Assembly: GCF_008638345.1 (NCBI RefSeq)
Contig: NZ_VTVA01000007.1
Span: forward strand, 56,231 to 120,230
Direction of reading: 5' to 3'
DNA length: 64,000 nt
Source: Pseudomonas saliphila
GTDB lineage: Bacteria > Pseudomonadota > Gammaproteobacteria > Pseudomonadales > Pseudomonadaceae
The first letter of the stretch is position 1, and the number at the start of each line of letters is the position of its first letter. The notes below the pieces were generated by a model. That model searched no databases, was not told the DNA's origin, and worked only from the letters and a program-made list of their open reading frames with translations. The position numbers and the translations under genes were made by a program. Of the stretch, positions 25,484 through 33,367 are shown piece by piece.

Positions 25484-27106
25484 ATGAAAGAAAGCTACGA
25501 CTACATCATCGTTGGAGCGGGGTCGGCCGGCTGCGTGATGGCGAACCGGCTCTCGACCGACCCCAGCGTCTCGGTGTTGCTGATCGAGAGCGGCCCGGAG
25601 CACACCAGCCCATTAATCGCGATGCCGCGAGGTATAGGCAAGCTGTTGATGCCCGGCAACCCGCACGTTTGGGATTATCAAGCCTCGCGGGGAGAGGGCA
25701 TGGCGACGGAACTGTGGCTGAAGGGTAAGGCTATTGGCGGCTCCAGTTCGGTGAATGGGATGGTTTACGTGCGTGGCGCACCTGCCGATTACAACGCCTG
25801 GGAGGCGCAGGGATGTACCGGTTGGGGTTGGCAGGATATGGGCCGGCAGTTTGTCGCCATGGAAGATCATCAGCTGGGCAGCTCCGAGTGGCGGGGTGTG
25901 GGCGGACCACTGAAGGTGACTGTGCACCCGCCGGGCAATGAGTTGTGCGATGCGATTATCGACGCGGCTGCGCATATCGGCACGACGACCGTCGCGGATA
26001 CCAATCATGTAGACTCGGTGACGCAAGGCGGCTTCGGCTATCAGCCGCAAACTACCTGGAAAGGGCAACGCTTTAGCGCGGCGAAGGCGTTTCTTGATCC
26101 AGTGCGTGCACGGCCCAATCTGACGGTGTTGACGGGCACCCATGTACAACGCATTCAGTTTGAGGGACGCCGTGCTGTCGCGGTGCAGGTGCGCGAGAAG
26201 GACGGCGAGCGCCGCATCCGCTGCCAGCGTGAAGTGCTGTTATGCGCTGGCGCTATCGAATCTCCAAAACTATTGCAGCTGTCAGGTATAGGTCCTGCCT
26301 ATTTGCTGCAATCGTTGGGAATTCCCGTCATCCAGGATGCCCCGGATGTAGGGCGTAACCTGCGCGAGCATGTCTATATTGCCGCGCAATTCCGGGTGAC
26401 CCGGGGCAGCTTCAACCATTGCTTCGCCGGATTGGGGCTGGCCCGCTCGGTGCTGAGTTACTTTGTCGGCAAGAAAGGCCCCATGACCCACGCGGCTCAT
26501 GAAGCAGGGGGCTTCGTAAAAACTCGGCCTGAACTGGAGCGTCCTGATGCGCAGATCGGGGTGAGTCTGTTCTCCATGGATGGCGACGGCAAGACCGTGG
26601 CGATTGATAAACAGCCGGGGATAACCCTTGGGGGGTATTTCATGCACCCGCAGAGCCAGGGCGAGATACGCATCGAGTCGGCCGATCCGGCGGTGCCGCC
26701 GAAAATCGTCGCTAATTACCTCAGCGCCGAAGCGGACCAGGCGGCGGCAATCGCGCTGCTGAAGTGGATCCGCAAGCTGGCGGCGCAACCGGCGCTCAAG
26801 CCCTTCCTGGTCGAAGAGCTGACTCCCGGTCCGCAGGTGCAGAGCGACGAAGAAATGCTTGCCGCCTTCCGCCGCTTTGGCCAGACCGCCTATCACGTAG
26901 CCGGAACCTGTCGGATGGGCACTGACGAGCGCGCTGTGCTGGACCCCGAGCTCAGGGTGCGTGGGGTCGACGGCTTACGGGTGATTGATACATCGATCAT
27001 GCCCGCGCTGGTATCGGGCAACACCAACGCGCCGGCCATGGCTATCGCCATGCGTGCGGCAGAAATCATCGCTGGTGCGAATCAGCAAGGAGCGAACGCA
27101 GCATGA
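25484..27106 (+). CDS. GMC-family FAD-dependent alcohol dehydrogenase/oxidase
   Basis: A 540-residue flavoprotein of the glucose-methanol-choline family. The FAD loop is YDYIIVGAGSAGCVMANRL at the N-terminus, the GMC signature is GGSSSVNGMVYVRG, LLCAGAIESPKLLQLSGIG lies mid-protein, and HVAGTCRMG holds the catalytic His, with SGNTNAPAMAIA at the C-terminus. Two ATGs are possible: 25478 overlaps the ferredoxin's read-through stop, while 25484 has AGGAG at eight bases and is used here. It overlaps the aldehyde dehydrogenase by ATGA. The expected job is oxidation of the P450-made alcohol to an aldehyde. Confidence 0.9.
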   Translation: MKESYDYIIVGAGSAGCVMANRLSTDPSVSVLLIESGPEHTSPLIAMPRGIGKLLMPGNPHVWDYQASRGEGMATELWLKGKAIGGSSSVNGMVYVRGAPADYNAWEAQGCTGWGWQDMGRQFVAMEDHQLGSSEWRGVGGPLKVTVHPPGNELCDAIIDAAAHIGTTTVADTNHVDSVTQGGFGYQPQTTWKGQRFSAAKAFLDPVRARPNLTVLTGTHVQRIQFEGRRAVAVQVREKDGERRIRCQREVLLCAGAIESPKLLQLSGIGPAYLLQSLGIPVIQDAPDVGRNLREHVYIAAQFRVTRGSFNHCFAGLGLARSVLSYFVGKKGPMTHAAHEAGGFVKTRPELERPDAQIGVSLFSMDGDGKTVAIDKQPGITLGGYFMHPQSQGEIRIESADPAVPPKIVANYLSAEADQAAAIALLKWIRKLAAQPALKPFLVEELTPGPQVQSDEEMLAAFRRFGQTAYHVAGTCRMGTDERAVLDPELRVRGVDGLRVIDTSIMPALVSGNTNAPAMAIAMRAAEIIAGANQQGANAA

Positions 27107-28593
27107 CTATTCCTTTTACCCATCTGAACAAACTCTACATAAACGGCCGTTGGGAAGCGGGTAGTGAAGGCGCTGAAGCGATCATTAATCCAGCCACCGA
27201 AGAGGTGATTGGCCATGCGCCTGTGGGTGGCGTGGCCGCTGCCGAGGCGGCAGTTGCTGCCGCCCGCGAGGCGTTCGATCAGGGCCCGTGGCCCTGGCTG
27301 AGCATGGCCGAGCGGGCGGATTACATGCGGCGTATGCACGCTGCACTGGTAAGCCGGCGGGAACAGATTGCTGCGCTTATCGTAGCCGAGGTCGGCTGTT
27401 CGCAAATGGTCACTCAGGCCATGCAAGTGGATATGCCGTTGGGGCATGTCCTGAAGGCTATCGATCGTTCCCTGGTGACCGAGGCCCGGCAGATCCCGGT
27501 CGAAGCGGTACCCAATCCGATGAACCCCGGCGGCCCGATGATTCTGGGAAGCGGCAGCATCGAACGCGAACCCGTGGGCGTGGTGTCGGGTATCACTGGC
27601 TACAACTTTCCCTTCCTGCTGAACCTGGCCAAGGTCTTTCCGGCGCTGCTGGCAGGCAACACCCTGGTGCTCAAACCGTCCCCCTTTACGCCGTACTCGG
27701 CCTTGCTGTTCGGCGAGATTGCCGAGGAAATCGGTTTGCCCGAAGGCGTATTGAATATCGTCACCGGTGGTGTCGAGGTGGGCAGCCTGCTGAGCAGCGA
27801 TCCGCGGGTGGACCTGGTCTCGTTTACTGGCTCGGAGGCGGTCGGCATCAGCATCATGACCCAGGCAGCTGCCACCTTGAAGCGGGTACACCTGGAGCTG
27901 GGCGGCAAGTCTGCGCTGATCGTGCGCGCCGATGCCGACATTCAGGCGGCCGCCATGGGCGCCGTTGCCGGACTGATGATCAATGCCGGGCAAGGTTGTG
28001 CGCTACTGACGCGTTTCGTGGTGCACAACTCGGTCCGCGAGCAGTTTGTGCAGTACGCAAAAGCCACTGCCGGTCAATTCAAGGTGGGGGATCCGTCGGA
28101 TCCGAGCGTGATGATGGGGCCGCTCATTCGCGAATCGCAGCGGGCCAAAGTCGAAGGCTTGATCGCCAGCGGACTTGAGCAAGGCGCCAAGCTGGTATGC
28201 GGTGGCGGTCGTCCGGCCGGCCAGGAGAAGGGTTTTTTTGTCGACATCACTCTGTTTGATGACGTCACCAATGACATGACCATCGCCCAGGAAGAGGTCT
28301 TTGGTCCGGTTGGGGTAGTGATCGGTTTCGACACCGACGAAGAGGCTGTCGCCATTGCCAATGATTCACGCTTTGGGCTCAACGGCGGCGTAATGACCGC
28401 CGATGCTGCCGTTGCGTACAAGATGGCCAAACGTATCCGTGCCGGCAGTGTTTACCTCAACGGGGGTGGCGGAAGCATGCCCTACGCGCCTATTGGCGGC
28501 TTCAAGCGCTCGGGTATAGGTCGTGAGTTCGGACCTGACTGGCTCAATGAATTCACCGAAGAAAAGTCCATTATCTATCCCATCGGGCGCTGA
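27103..28593 (+). CDS. NAD(P)-dependent aldehyde dehydrogenase
   Basis: A 496-residue aldehyde dehydrogenase. It has the cofactor segment GITGYNFPFLLNLAKVFPALLAGNTLVLKP, LVSFTGSEAVG, the LELGGKS box with the general-base Glu, and NAGQGCALLTR with the nucleophilic Cys. Its ATG overlaps the GMC stop. Together with the P450, ferredoxin and GMC dehydrogenase it would complete the oxidation of a methyl or methylene carbon through alcohol and aldehyde to a carboxylic acid. The sequence does not fix the substrate. Confidence 0.92.
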   Translation: MTIPFTHLNKLYINGRWEAGSEGAEAIINPATEEVIGHAPVGGVAAAEAAVAAAREAFDQGPWPWLSMAERADYMRRMHAALVSRREQIAALIVAEVGCSQMVTQAMQVDMPLGHVLKAIDRSLVTEARQIPVEAVPNPMNPGGPMILGSGSIEREPVGVVSGITGYNFPFLLNLAKVFPALLAGNTLVLKPSPFTPYSALLFGEIAEEIGLPEGVLNIVTGGVEVGSLLSSDPRVDLVSFTGSEAVGISIMTQAAATLKRVHLELGGKSALIVRADADIQAAAMGAVAGLMINAGQGCALLTRFVVHNSVREQFVQYAKATAGQFKVGDPSDPSVMMGPLIRESQRAKVEGLIASGLEQGAKLVCGGGRPAGQEKGFFVDITLFDDVTNDMTIAQEEVFGPVGVVIGFDTDEEAVAIANDSRFGLNGGVMTADAAVAYKMAKRIRAGSVYLNGGGGSMPYAPIGGFKRSGIGREFGPDWLNEFTEEKSIIYPIGR

Positions 28594-28699
28594 ACACTTG
28601 ACGAGCCCTGGCGCGGCGAGCGACGAGAGTCGACCGACCGAGTCAGGGCAGGCTGTGTACATACAAACAATAAATACAATAAAGTTCGTAGGAGACACC

Positions 28700-30160
28700 A
28701 TGCATAAAGCATTCGGCGCAGATCTGCTCGCTGCCACCCTGGCTTTGGTTGGCTGCAACAATGATGACAACAGGGACAGCAAGGAGGACGATCTTCGCGC
28801 GGAAGAGCCGCGTATCGAAGCCGCTGCCGGCGGTGCGGGGGAGGCGGCCCTGGCCGCAGACCTGCAGTTTGCGATGGACAGTGTCGGCTACAGTGAAAAG
28901 GAATTCATCCTTTCTGGAACTGCTGTTTCTTACCTGCCAAAGGGCGGGCAGTTGCTCGGTACGGATGGGCAGTGGGACGTCGAAGAGAATGACAGCGCCG
29001 CTTACGTCACGCGGGCGGTTGTCTACCAGCCACTGGATGCCGAAGCGTTCAACGGCACTGTTATCGTCGAGTGGATGAACGTGACCAGCGGGAGCGATTC
29101 CAGCCCGGTCTGGACCTATACGCACAACGAGTTGATCCGCGAAGGCTATGCACTGATCAGCCTGTCCGCGCAGGCAGCCGGGGTGGCCAGCACCAAAACG
29201 ATGGATCCCGAGCGATATGCCAGTCTGATGCACCCCGGGGACAACTATTCCTACGATATCTTCTCGCAAGCTGGGCAGGCTGTGCGGGATCATGCTGATG
29301 TTCTGCTGAATGGGCTGCAACCCAAGCGGGTGCTGGCGGCAGGGGAGTCGCAATCCGCTTACCGGCTGGTCTCCTATGCCAATGCTGTCCACCCGTTGGT
29401 GACTGTCTATGATGGCTACCTGCTGCAAAGCCGCCTGGCCAATGCCGCGCCGCTGGCCACAGCCGATGACGTCTCAGGCTCGACGGAAATTCGCTCGGAC
29501 CTCGGCGTGCCGGTCCTGATGTTCCAGACGGAGACCGATGTCAACGAGGCGACGCGCCAGGCCGATACCTCCACGTACCGGCTCTGGGAAGTCGCCGGAA
29601 CGGCTCACTTTGACGTATACGGCGGCGGCATTGGATTGATCGACACGGGCGATGGAGAGGGCGCGTTACTTGCGCTGGAGGCACTATTGGATCCCCCGAG
29701 CACGGTGTTCGGATTCATCAACTGCGACAAACCAATCAATGCCGGTCCGATGAGTTTTGTGCTGAGCGCCGCGGTGCATGCAATCAATGAATGGGTCACA
29801 ACCGGTACGCCACCGGCTTCGGCAGAAATCTTGCAGGCTACCGACTTCACGCTCTATAGCCCTGGCTATGCGCGAGATGCACAGGGCAATGCCCTGGGTG
29901 GCATCCGCACGCCCTTTGTCGACGTGCCGCTAGCGGCATTGAGTGGCACAGGTAACACCGGGGGCGAAGGCTTTTGCTTGCTATTCGGAACTACCGAGCC
30001 GCTCAGAGCGGGTGAGCTCGACACCTTGTATCCGACGCAGCAGGCCTTCGTAACGGCGTGGACTACGGCTACCGAGGCGGCGGTGGTCAGGGGCCATATT
30101 CGTCCTGTGGATGGGCAAGCCCTTATCGATGCGGCGGCCCGGGTGCAGATTCTGCCCTGA
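28700..30160 (+). CDS. Secreted/lipoprotein alpha/beta-hydrolase domain protein (Abhydrolase_10-like)
   Basis: A 486-residue protein. ATG at 28700 has GGAG upstream. It begins MHKAFGADLLAATLALVGC, a short signal ending in an LVGC lipobox, then a charged Asp/Glu-rich stretch, so an acylated lipoprotein is likely. The core has LAAGESQSAYRLVSYANAVHP with the GESQS nucleophile elbow and WEVAGTAHFDVYG near the catalytic His, as in PF20091-type esterases. Upstream in-frame codons to 28523 overlap the aldehyde dehydrogenase and are rejected. It may hydrolyse a terpenoid ester outside the cytoplasm; this is family-level inference. Confidence 0.75.
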   Translation: MHKAFGADLLAATLALVGCNNDDNRDSKEDDLRAEEPRIEAAAGGAGEAALAADLQFAMDSVGYSEKEFILSGTAVSYLPKGGQLLGTDGQWDVEENDSAAYVTRAVVYQPLDAEAFNGTVIVEWMNVTSGSDSSPVWTYTHNELIREGYALISLSAQAAGVASTKTMDPERYASLMHPGDNYSYDIFSQAGQAVRDHADVLLNGLQPKRVLAAGESQSAYRLVSYANAVHPLVTVYDGYLLQSRLANAAPLATADDVSGSTEIRSDLGVPVLMFQTETDVNEATRQADTSTYRLWEVAGTAHFDVYGGGIGLIDTGDGEGALLALEALLDPPSTVFGFINCDKPINAGPMSFVLSAAVHAINEWVTTGTPPASAEILQATDFTLYSPGYARDAQGNALGGIRTPFVDVPLAALSGTGNTGGEGFCLLFGTTEPLRAGELDTLYPTQQAFVTAWTTATEAAVVRGHIRPVDGQALIDAAARVQILP

Positions 30161-30170
30161 GATGTACGCT

Positions 30171-30201
30171 TCATCACGTGCCGAAATGCGGCACGTGATG
30201 A
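30171..30201 (+). terminator. Strong hairpin after the P450/hydrolase unit
   Basis: A perfect 13-base stem (TCATCACGTGCCG and its complement) with a five-base loop begins 11 bases after the hydrolase stop. No T-run follows, so it may be a processing or mRNA-stabilising end, or a terminator of unusual type. Confidence 0.55.
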
Positions 30202-30437
30202 GGTAAGTTAAACATAAAAGTACTTTATGTATGTATTAAGAATATCGCCGTAAAGAAGGTTTTCTGTACGCTTACTCTCTAATTTTAAAGGAGTTATCTG
30301 TTGGGTGGGTGCAGGTGCTACGCTGCAGCTCACTGATTCAAGGGAAAATAATAGTGATTCATCAACTAAAAATTTACAAAAATGAATTTTTTGTTCATTA
30401 TCTTCCTATCGCTGAGCCTGACAAAGAGGATAAGAGT

Positions 30438-30659
30438 ATGAGTTCAGATAAGGTTATTTTCCGTGCCGTTGCTGATCGCGGTCGCTGCTGTGGGTATGGC
30501 TTATGCGCTTCGATCTGTCCAGAAGTTTACAAGCTTGATGCCGATGGCCTGGTCTACTTTGAAGACGACAAAGTAACGCCCGAGTTGGAAGAGGCGGCGC
30601 GTGAAGGCGCCGAAGCCTGTCCTGCCGAGGCCCTATGGCTGGAAGAAATCAAACCCTGA
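30438..30659 (+). CDS. ditA3: [3Fe-4S]/[4Fe-4S] ferredoxin of the diterpenoid dioxygenase
   Basis: A 73-residue ferredoxin. RCCGYGLCASICPEVY has Cys17, Cys23 and Cys27, with Tyr20 where an 8Fe-type motif has Cys, and Cys61 in EACPAEA closes the cluster. DitA3 of P. abietaniphila was noted as this unusual 3Fe/4Fe type rather than a Rieske ferredoxin, which fits. ATG at 30438 is preferred to an upstream in-frame start at 30309, since the upstream part is not ferredoxin-like. It heads the unit ditA3-B-C-D-E and would pass electrons to DitA1A2 encoded 9 kb away. The reductase is not adjacent. Confidence 0.82.
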   Translation: MSSDKVIFRAVADRGRCCGYGLCASICPEVYKLDADGLVYFEDDKVTPELEEAAREGAEACPAEALWLEEIKP

Positions 30660-30709
30660 GCATCGTACTCTCCAGCAAATAATAAAATATTTTGACGAGG
30701 TAGATTGCT

Positions 30710-31468
30710 ATGGGACGTCTGGAAGGCAAGGTTGCGCTCATCACCGGAACGGGCGGTGGACAAGGCAGGGTTGCAGCGCTGCGTTTTGCCCGTGAGGGTG
30801 CGATCGTGGTTGGCTGTGATACCAACGAAGCCGAAAACAAGGTGACGGCTGAACTGCTGTCTCAGGAAGGGTTCACTCTCTACGGGTACGCGCCGGTCGA
30901 TCTTGGCGACCATGAGCAGGCCAAGGCCTGGGTCGAGTCTGCCGTAGCCGAACATGGCCGGATTGACGTTCTGTATAACAACGCATCTGCTGCACGTTTT
31001 GCGCCGGTTCAGGATATGACCATCGAAGACTGGCACTTCACTATTCGCAACGAAGCGGATCTGATCTTCTACACCACCAAGTACGCCTGGAATCATCTGG
31101 CGGAACGCAAGGGGGTGATTCTGAATGTATCGTCCACCGCTGCCTGGGGTGGCTCCAAAGTAGCCGGTATCTCGGCGCATTCGGCAGCCAAGGGAGCCGT
31201 GGTTTCCTTTACCCGCCAAATCGCCGTCGAAGGCGCGCCCGCGGGCATTCGTGCGATCAGTATCAGTCCTGGTTTTGTCGCCACGCCGGGTACCGCCGCG
31301 TTCATGGAAAACCCGGTAGCGCGTGCCGCGCTGCTCGACGGCGTGCTGATGGACAGGCCCGGACAGCCTGAAGAGGTTGTCTCGCTGGCCGTTTACCTGG
31401 CATCCGATGAGGCGTCCTTCATCACCGGATCGGATATCGTCATTGATGGTGGATTGCTGGCTATATAA
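30710..31468 (+). CDS. ditB: SDR, probable dihydrodiol dehydrogenase
   Basis: A 252-residue SDR. It has TGTGGGQG at about residues 13-20, DVLYNNAS near 84-91, VILNVSSTAAWGG with Ser, and FITGSDIVIDGG at the end. In the active-site motif the usual Tyr is replaced by His: the protein reads SAHSAAKGAV, with the Lys kept. The position between the ferredoxin and the extradiol dioxygenase matches ditB, proposed to oxidise the diterpenoid cis-dihydrodiol to the catechol. GAGG precedes the ATG. The His substitution is either a subfamily trait or a single T-to-C change; I cannot tell which from one sequence. Confidence 0.78.
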   Translation: MGRLEGKVALITGTGGGQGRVAALRFAREGAIVVGCDTNEAENKVTAELLSQEGFTLYGYAPVDLGDHEQAKAWVESAVAEHGRIDVLYNNASAARFAPVQDMTIEDWHFTIRNEADLIFYTTKYAWNHLAERKGVILNVSSTAAWGGSKVAGISAHSAAKGAVVSFTRQIAVEGAPAGIRAISISPGFVATPGTAAFMENPVARAALLDGVLMDRPGQPEEVVSLAVYLASDEASFITGSDIVIDGGLLAI

Positions 31469-31505
31469 GCGATCCACCGGCATCTGATAGAACGAGGAGA
31501 AGCAG

Positions 31506-32447
31506 ATGGATATTATTGGACTAGGTTACATGGGCTTTGAAGCCACTGACCTTGAGGCCTGGCGCGACTATGGCCCGTCGGTAATGGGTTTTGCGATAGG
31601 CAAGAATCCGGAAAGCGATCCGGACTCGCTGTATTTCCGTATAGATGATCGCCGCCACCGTTTTGCTTTCCACCCTGGCAAGGTTGACCGGCTGGCCTAC
31701 CTTGGTTGGGAAGCCAAAGGGCGGATGGAATTCAAGGCAGCCTGCCAGACGTTTATCGATGCTGGCGTGGAGTTTACCGTCGGCGACGCGGAGCTTTGCG
31801 AGAAGCGCGGCGTCAAGGAGCTGATCCGTTTCTTTGACCCGGTCGGCTTTCGGCATGAGCTGTTCTACGGGCAGAAATGGCTTCCCGATTCCTTTGTGCC
31901 TGGGCGCCGCCATGGCGGCTACCTGGCTGACAAGAGAGGCCTTGGCCATGTCGTACTGATGACTCCCGAGTTTCCGCCGGAACTGGAACATTTCCTTATC
32001 AATATCATGGGCTTTCACTGGTACGGTTCGGGCGCGGGCAAGGGCAAGACCGGCTTTTTCCGCTCCAAGCTCAACACCTCCACCAGCCATGATATTGCCT
32101 ACGGACACGCTCCGGGCCGTATGGGGATTCAACACGTCGGCTTGTTCGTCGGCAGCCTGCGTGATGTGGGCGAGACCTACGATATCGTGAAGAAGCGCGA
32201 GCTGCAGATGATGATGACACTGGGTCAGCATTCCCAGGACCCACATGTTTCGTTCTACCACTTTAATCCGTCAGGCTTCGCCTTTGAGTGCATCGCTGAA
32301 AGTGAACCATGGCATGACGATGGGTTCGAGCTGAACCCGGAGAAGATGAGCGTGTGGGGCCACGAGTTGGTGGGCCCGATTCTGGGGCCTAGCGTCAAAA
32401 CCCCGGAAGAGGTTGGCGATCCGGAATTCACCGCCAAGAAGGGCTAG
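31506..32447 (+). CDS. ditC: Type I extradiol ring-cleavage dioxygenase (vicinal oxygen chelate)
   Basis: A 313-residue two-domain extradiol dioxygenase. The Fe(II) ligands are His148 (GLGHVVL), His210 (GIQHVGLF) and Glu261 (FAFECIAES), with active-site His195 (SHDIAYG) and Tyr251 also placed as in BphC/HsaC relatives. It should open the catechol ring made by DitA and DitB by meta cleavage. GAGGAG precedes the ATG. It follows ditB by 37 bases and precedes the FAH gene by 2 bases. The match to ditC of the abietane pathway rests on family and gene order. Confidence 0.88.
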   Translation: MDIIGLGYMGFEATDLEAWRDYGPSVMGFAIGKNPESDPDSLYFRIDDRRHRFAFHPGKVDRLAYLGWEAKGRMEFKAACQTFIDAGVEFTVGDAELCEKRGVKELIRFFDPVGFRHELFYGQKWLPDSFVPGRRHGGYLADKRGLGHVVLMTPEFPPELEHFLINIMGFHWYGSGAGKGKTGFFRSKLNTSTSHDIAYGHAPGRMGIQHVGLFVGSLRDVGETYDIVKKRELQMMMTLGQHSQDPHVSFYHFNPSGFAFECIAESEPWHDDGFELNPEKMSVWGHELVGPILGPSVKTPEEVGDPEFTAKKG

Positions 32448-32449
32448 AA

Positions 32450-33334
32450 ATGCGCCTGGCTCGGGTAGAAGATGCGACGGGAGCGCGGTTCTGGGTTCTG
32501 TTGCATCCTGATACCGGCACCGGCCAGCGCATCAATGCCCCGTTCTCCCATTGGGCAGGCAAGGTCAACACCGGCAGTATTGCGGCGCTCGATCTGTCTG
32601 CCACAACGCTCGAGTCAGATACGTTTCGGCTCGTAGCGCCCGTTGAGCCCGGTGCCCGTATATTCGGGGTCGGGCTCAATTATTTGTCGCACCTGACTCG
32701 CCTGGGCAGTGCCGCGCCTCCTCATCCTCTTGCCTATATCAAACCGGACTCTGCGATTGCCGATCCCCACGGGGCGATTTCCTATCCAGCGATGACGGGC
32801 GAGCTGGATTATGAGATCGAGCTGGTGGCGGTGATTGGCAAGCCGCTTGGCGACGCCGTTGCAGCGTCGTCCTGCGTGATGGGTTATACCGTCGGCAACG
32901 ATATCAGCGCGCGAGATGCGGGCCGTGCGCTGGGGCGGTTGGATCTGTTCACCCAGAAAGGCATGGATGGCACGACACCGGTCGGGCCATGGATTGCCAC
33001 GCTTGATCAGCTGGGCGGCGGTGGTCAGCCGCAGCTGGATATGCGCATGACCATCAACGGCGAGGTTCGCCAGCAGGACAACACCCGGGAGATGATCTTC
33101 GCGGTCGATGAGCTACTGAATTACCTTGACGCGCGCATCACCCTGCGGCCGGGGGACCTGGTGTTCACGGGATCGACCCATGGGGTCGGGCTGGAGACCG
33201 GACGTTTTCTCCAGCCTGGCGACATACTGGAGGCACACATCGAAGGCGTCGGGATGCTGCGAAATGAAGTGGGCCCACAGCGCCTCCTTGCCACAGCACG
33301 ACAATCGGGACGGCTGGGTCATCCCGCTACTTAA
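32450..33334 (+). CDS. ditD: Fumarylacetoacetate-hydrolase-family protein
   Basis: A 294-residue FAH-fold enzyme. It shows RIFGVGLNYLSHL, LAYIKPDSAI, LDYEIELVAVIG with the metal-binding Glu pair, YTVGNDISARD, and GDLVFTGSTHGVG near the C-terminus. Enzymes of this fold hydrolyse or decarboxylate meta-cleavage products. It starts two bases after the ditC stop, implying translational coupling, so it probably acts on the ring-fission product or soon after. Three FAH paralogues are present in the cluster (here, 38316 and 47712). The ditD name follows order relative to the BKME-9 cluster and is less certain than the family. Confidence 0.75.
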   Translation: MRLARVEDATGARFWVLLHPDTGTGQRINAPFSHWAGKVNTGSIAALDLSATTLESDTFRLVAPVEPGARIFGVGLNYLSHLTRLGSAAPPHPLAYIKPDSAIADPHGAISYPAMTGELDYEIELVAVIGKPLGDAVAASSCVMGYTVGNDISARDAGRALGRLDLFTQKGMDGTTPVGPWIATLDQLGGGGQPQLDMRMTINGEVRQQDNTREMIFAVDELLNYLDARITLRPGDLVFTGSTHGVGLETGRFLQPGDILEAHIEGVGMLRNEVGPQRLLATARQSGRLGHPAT

Positions 33335-33367
33335 CCTTGCGCCCCAGTCCCCTGACAAGAGGCAACC

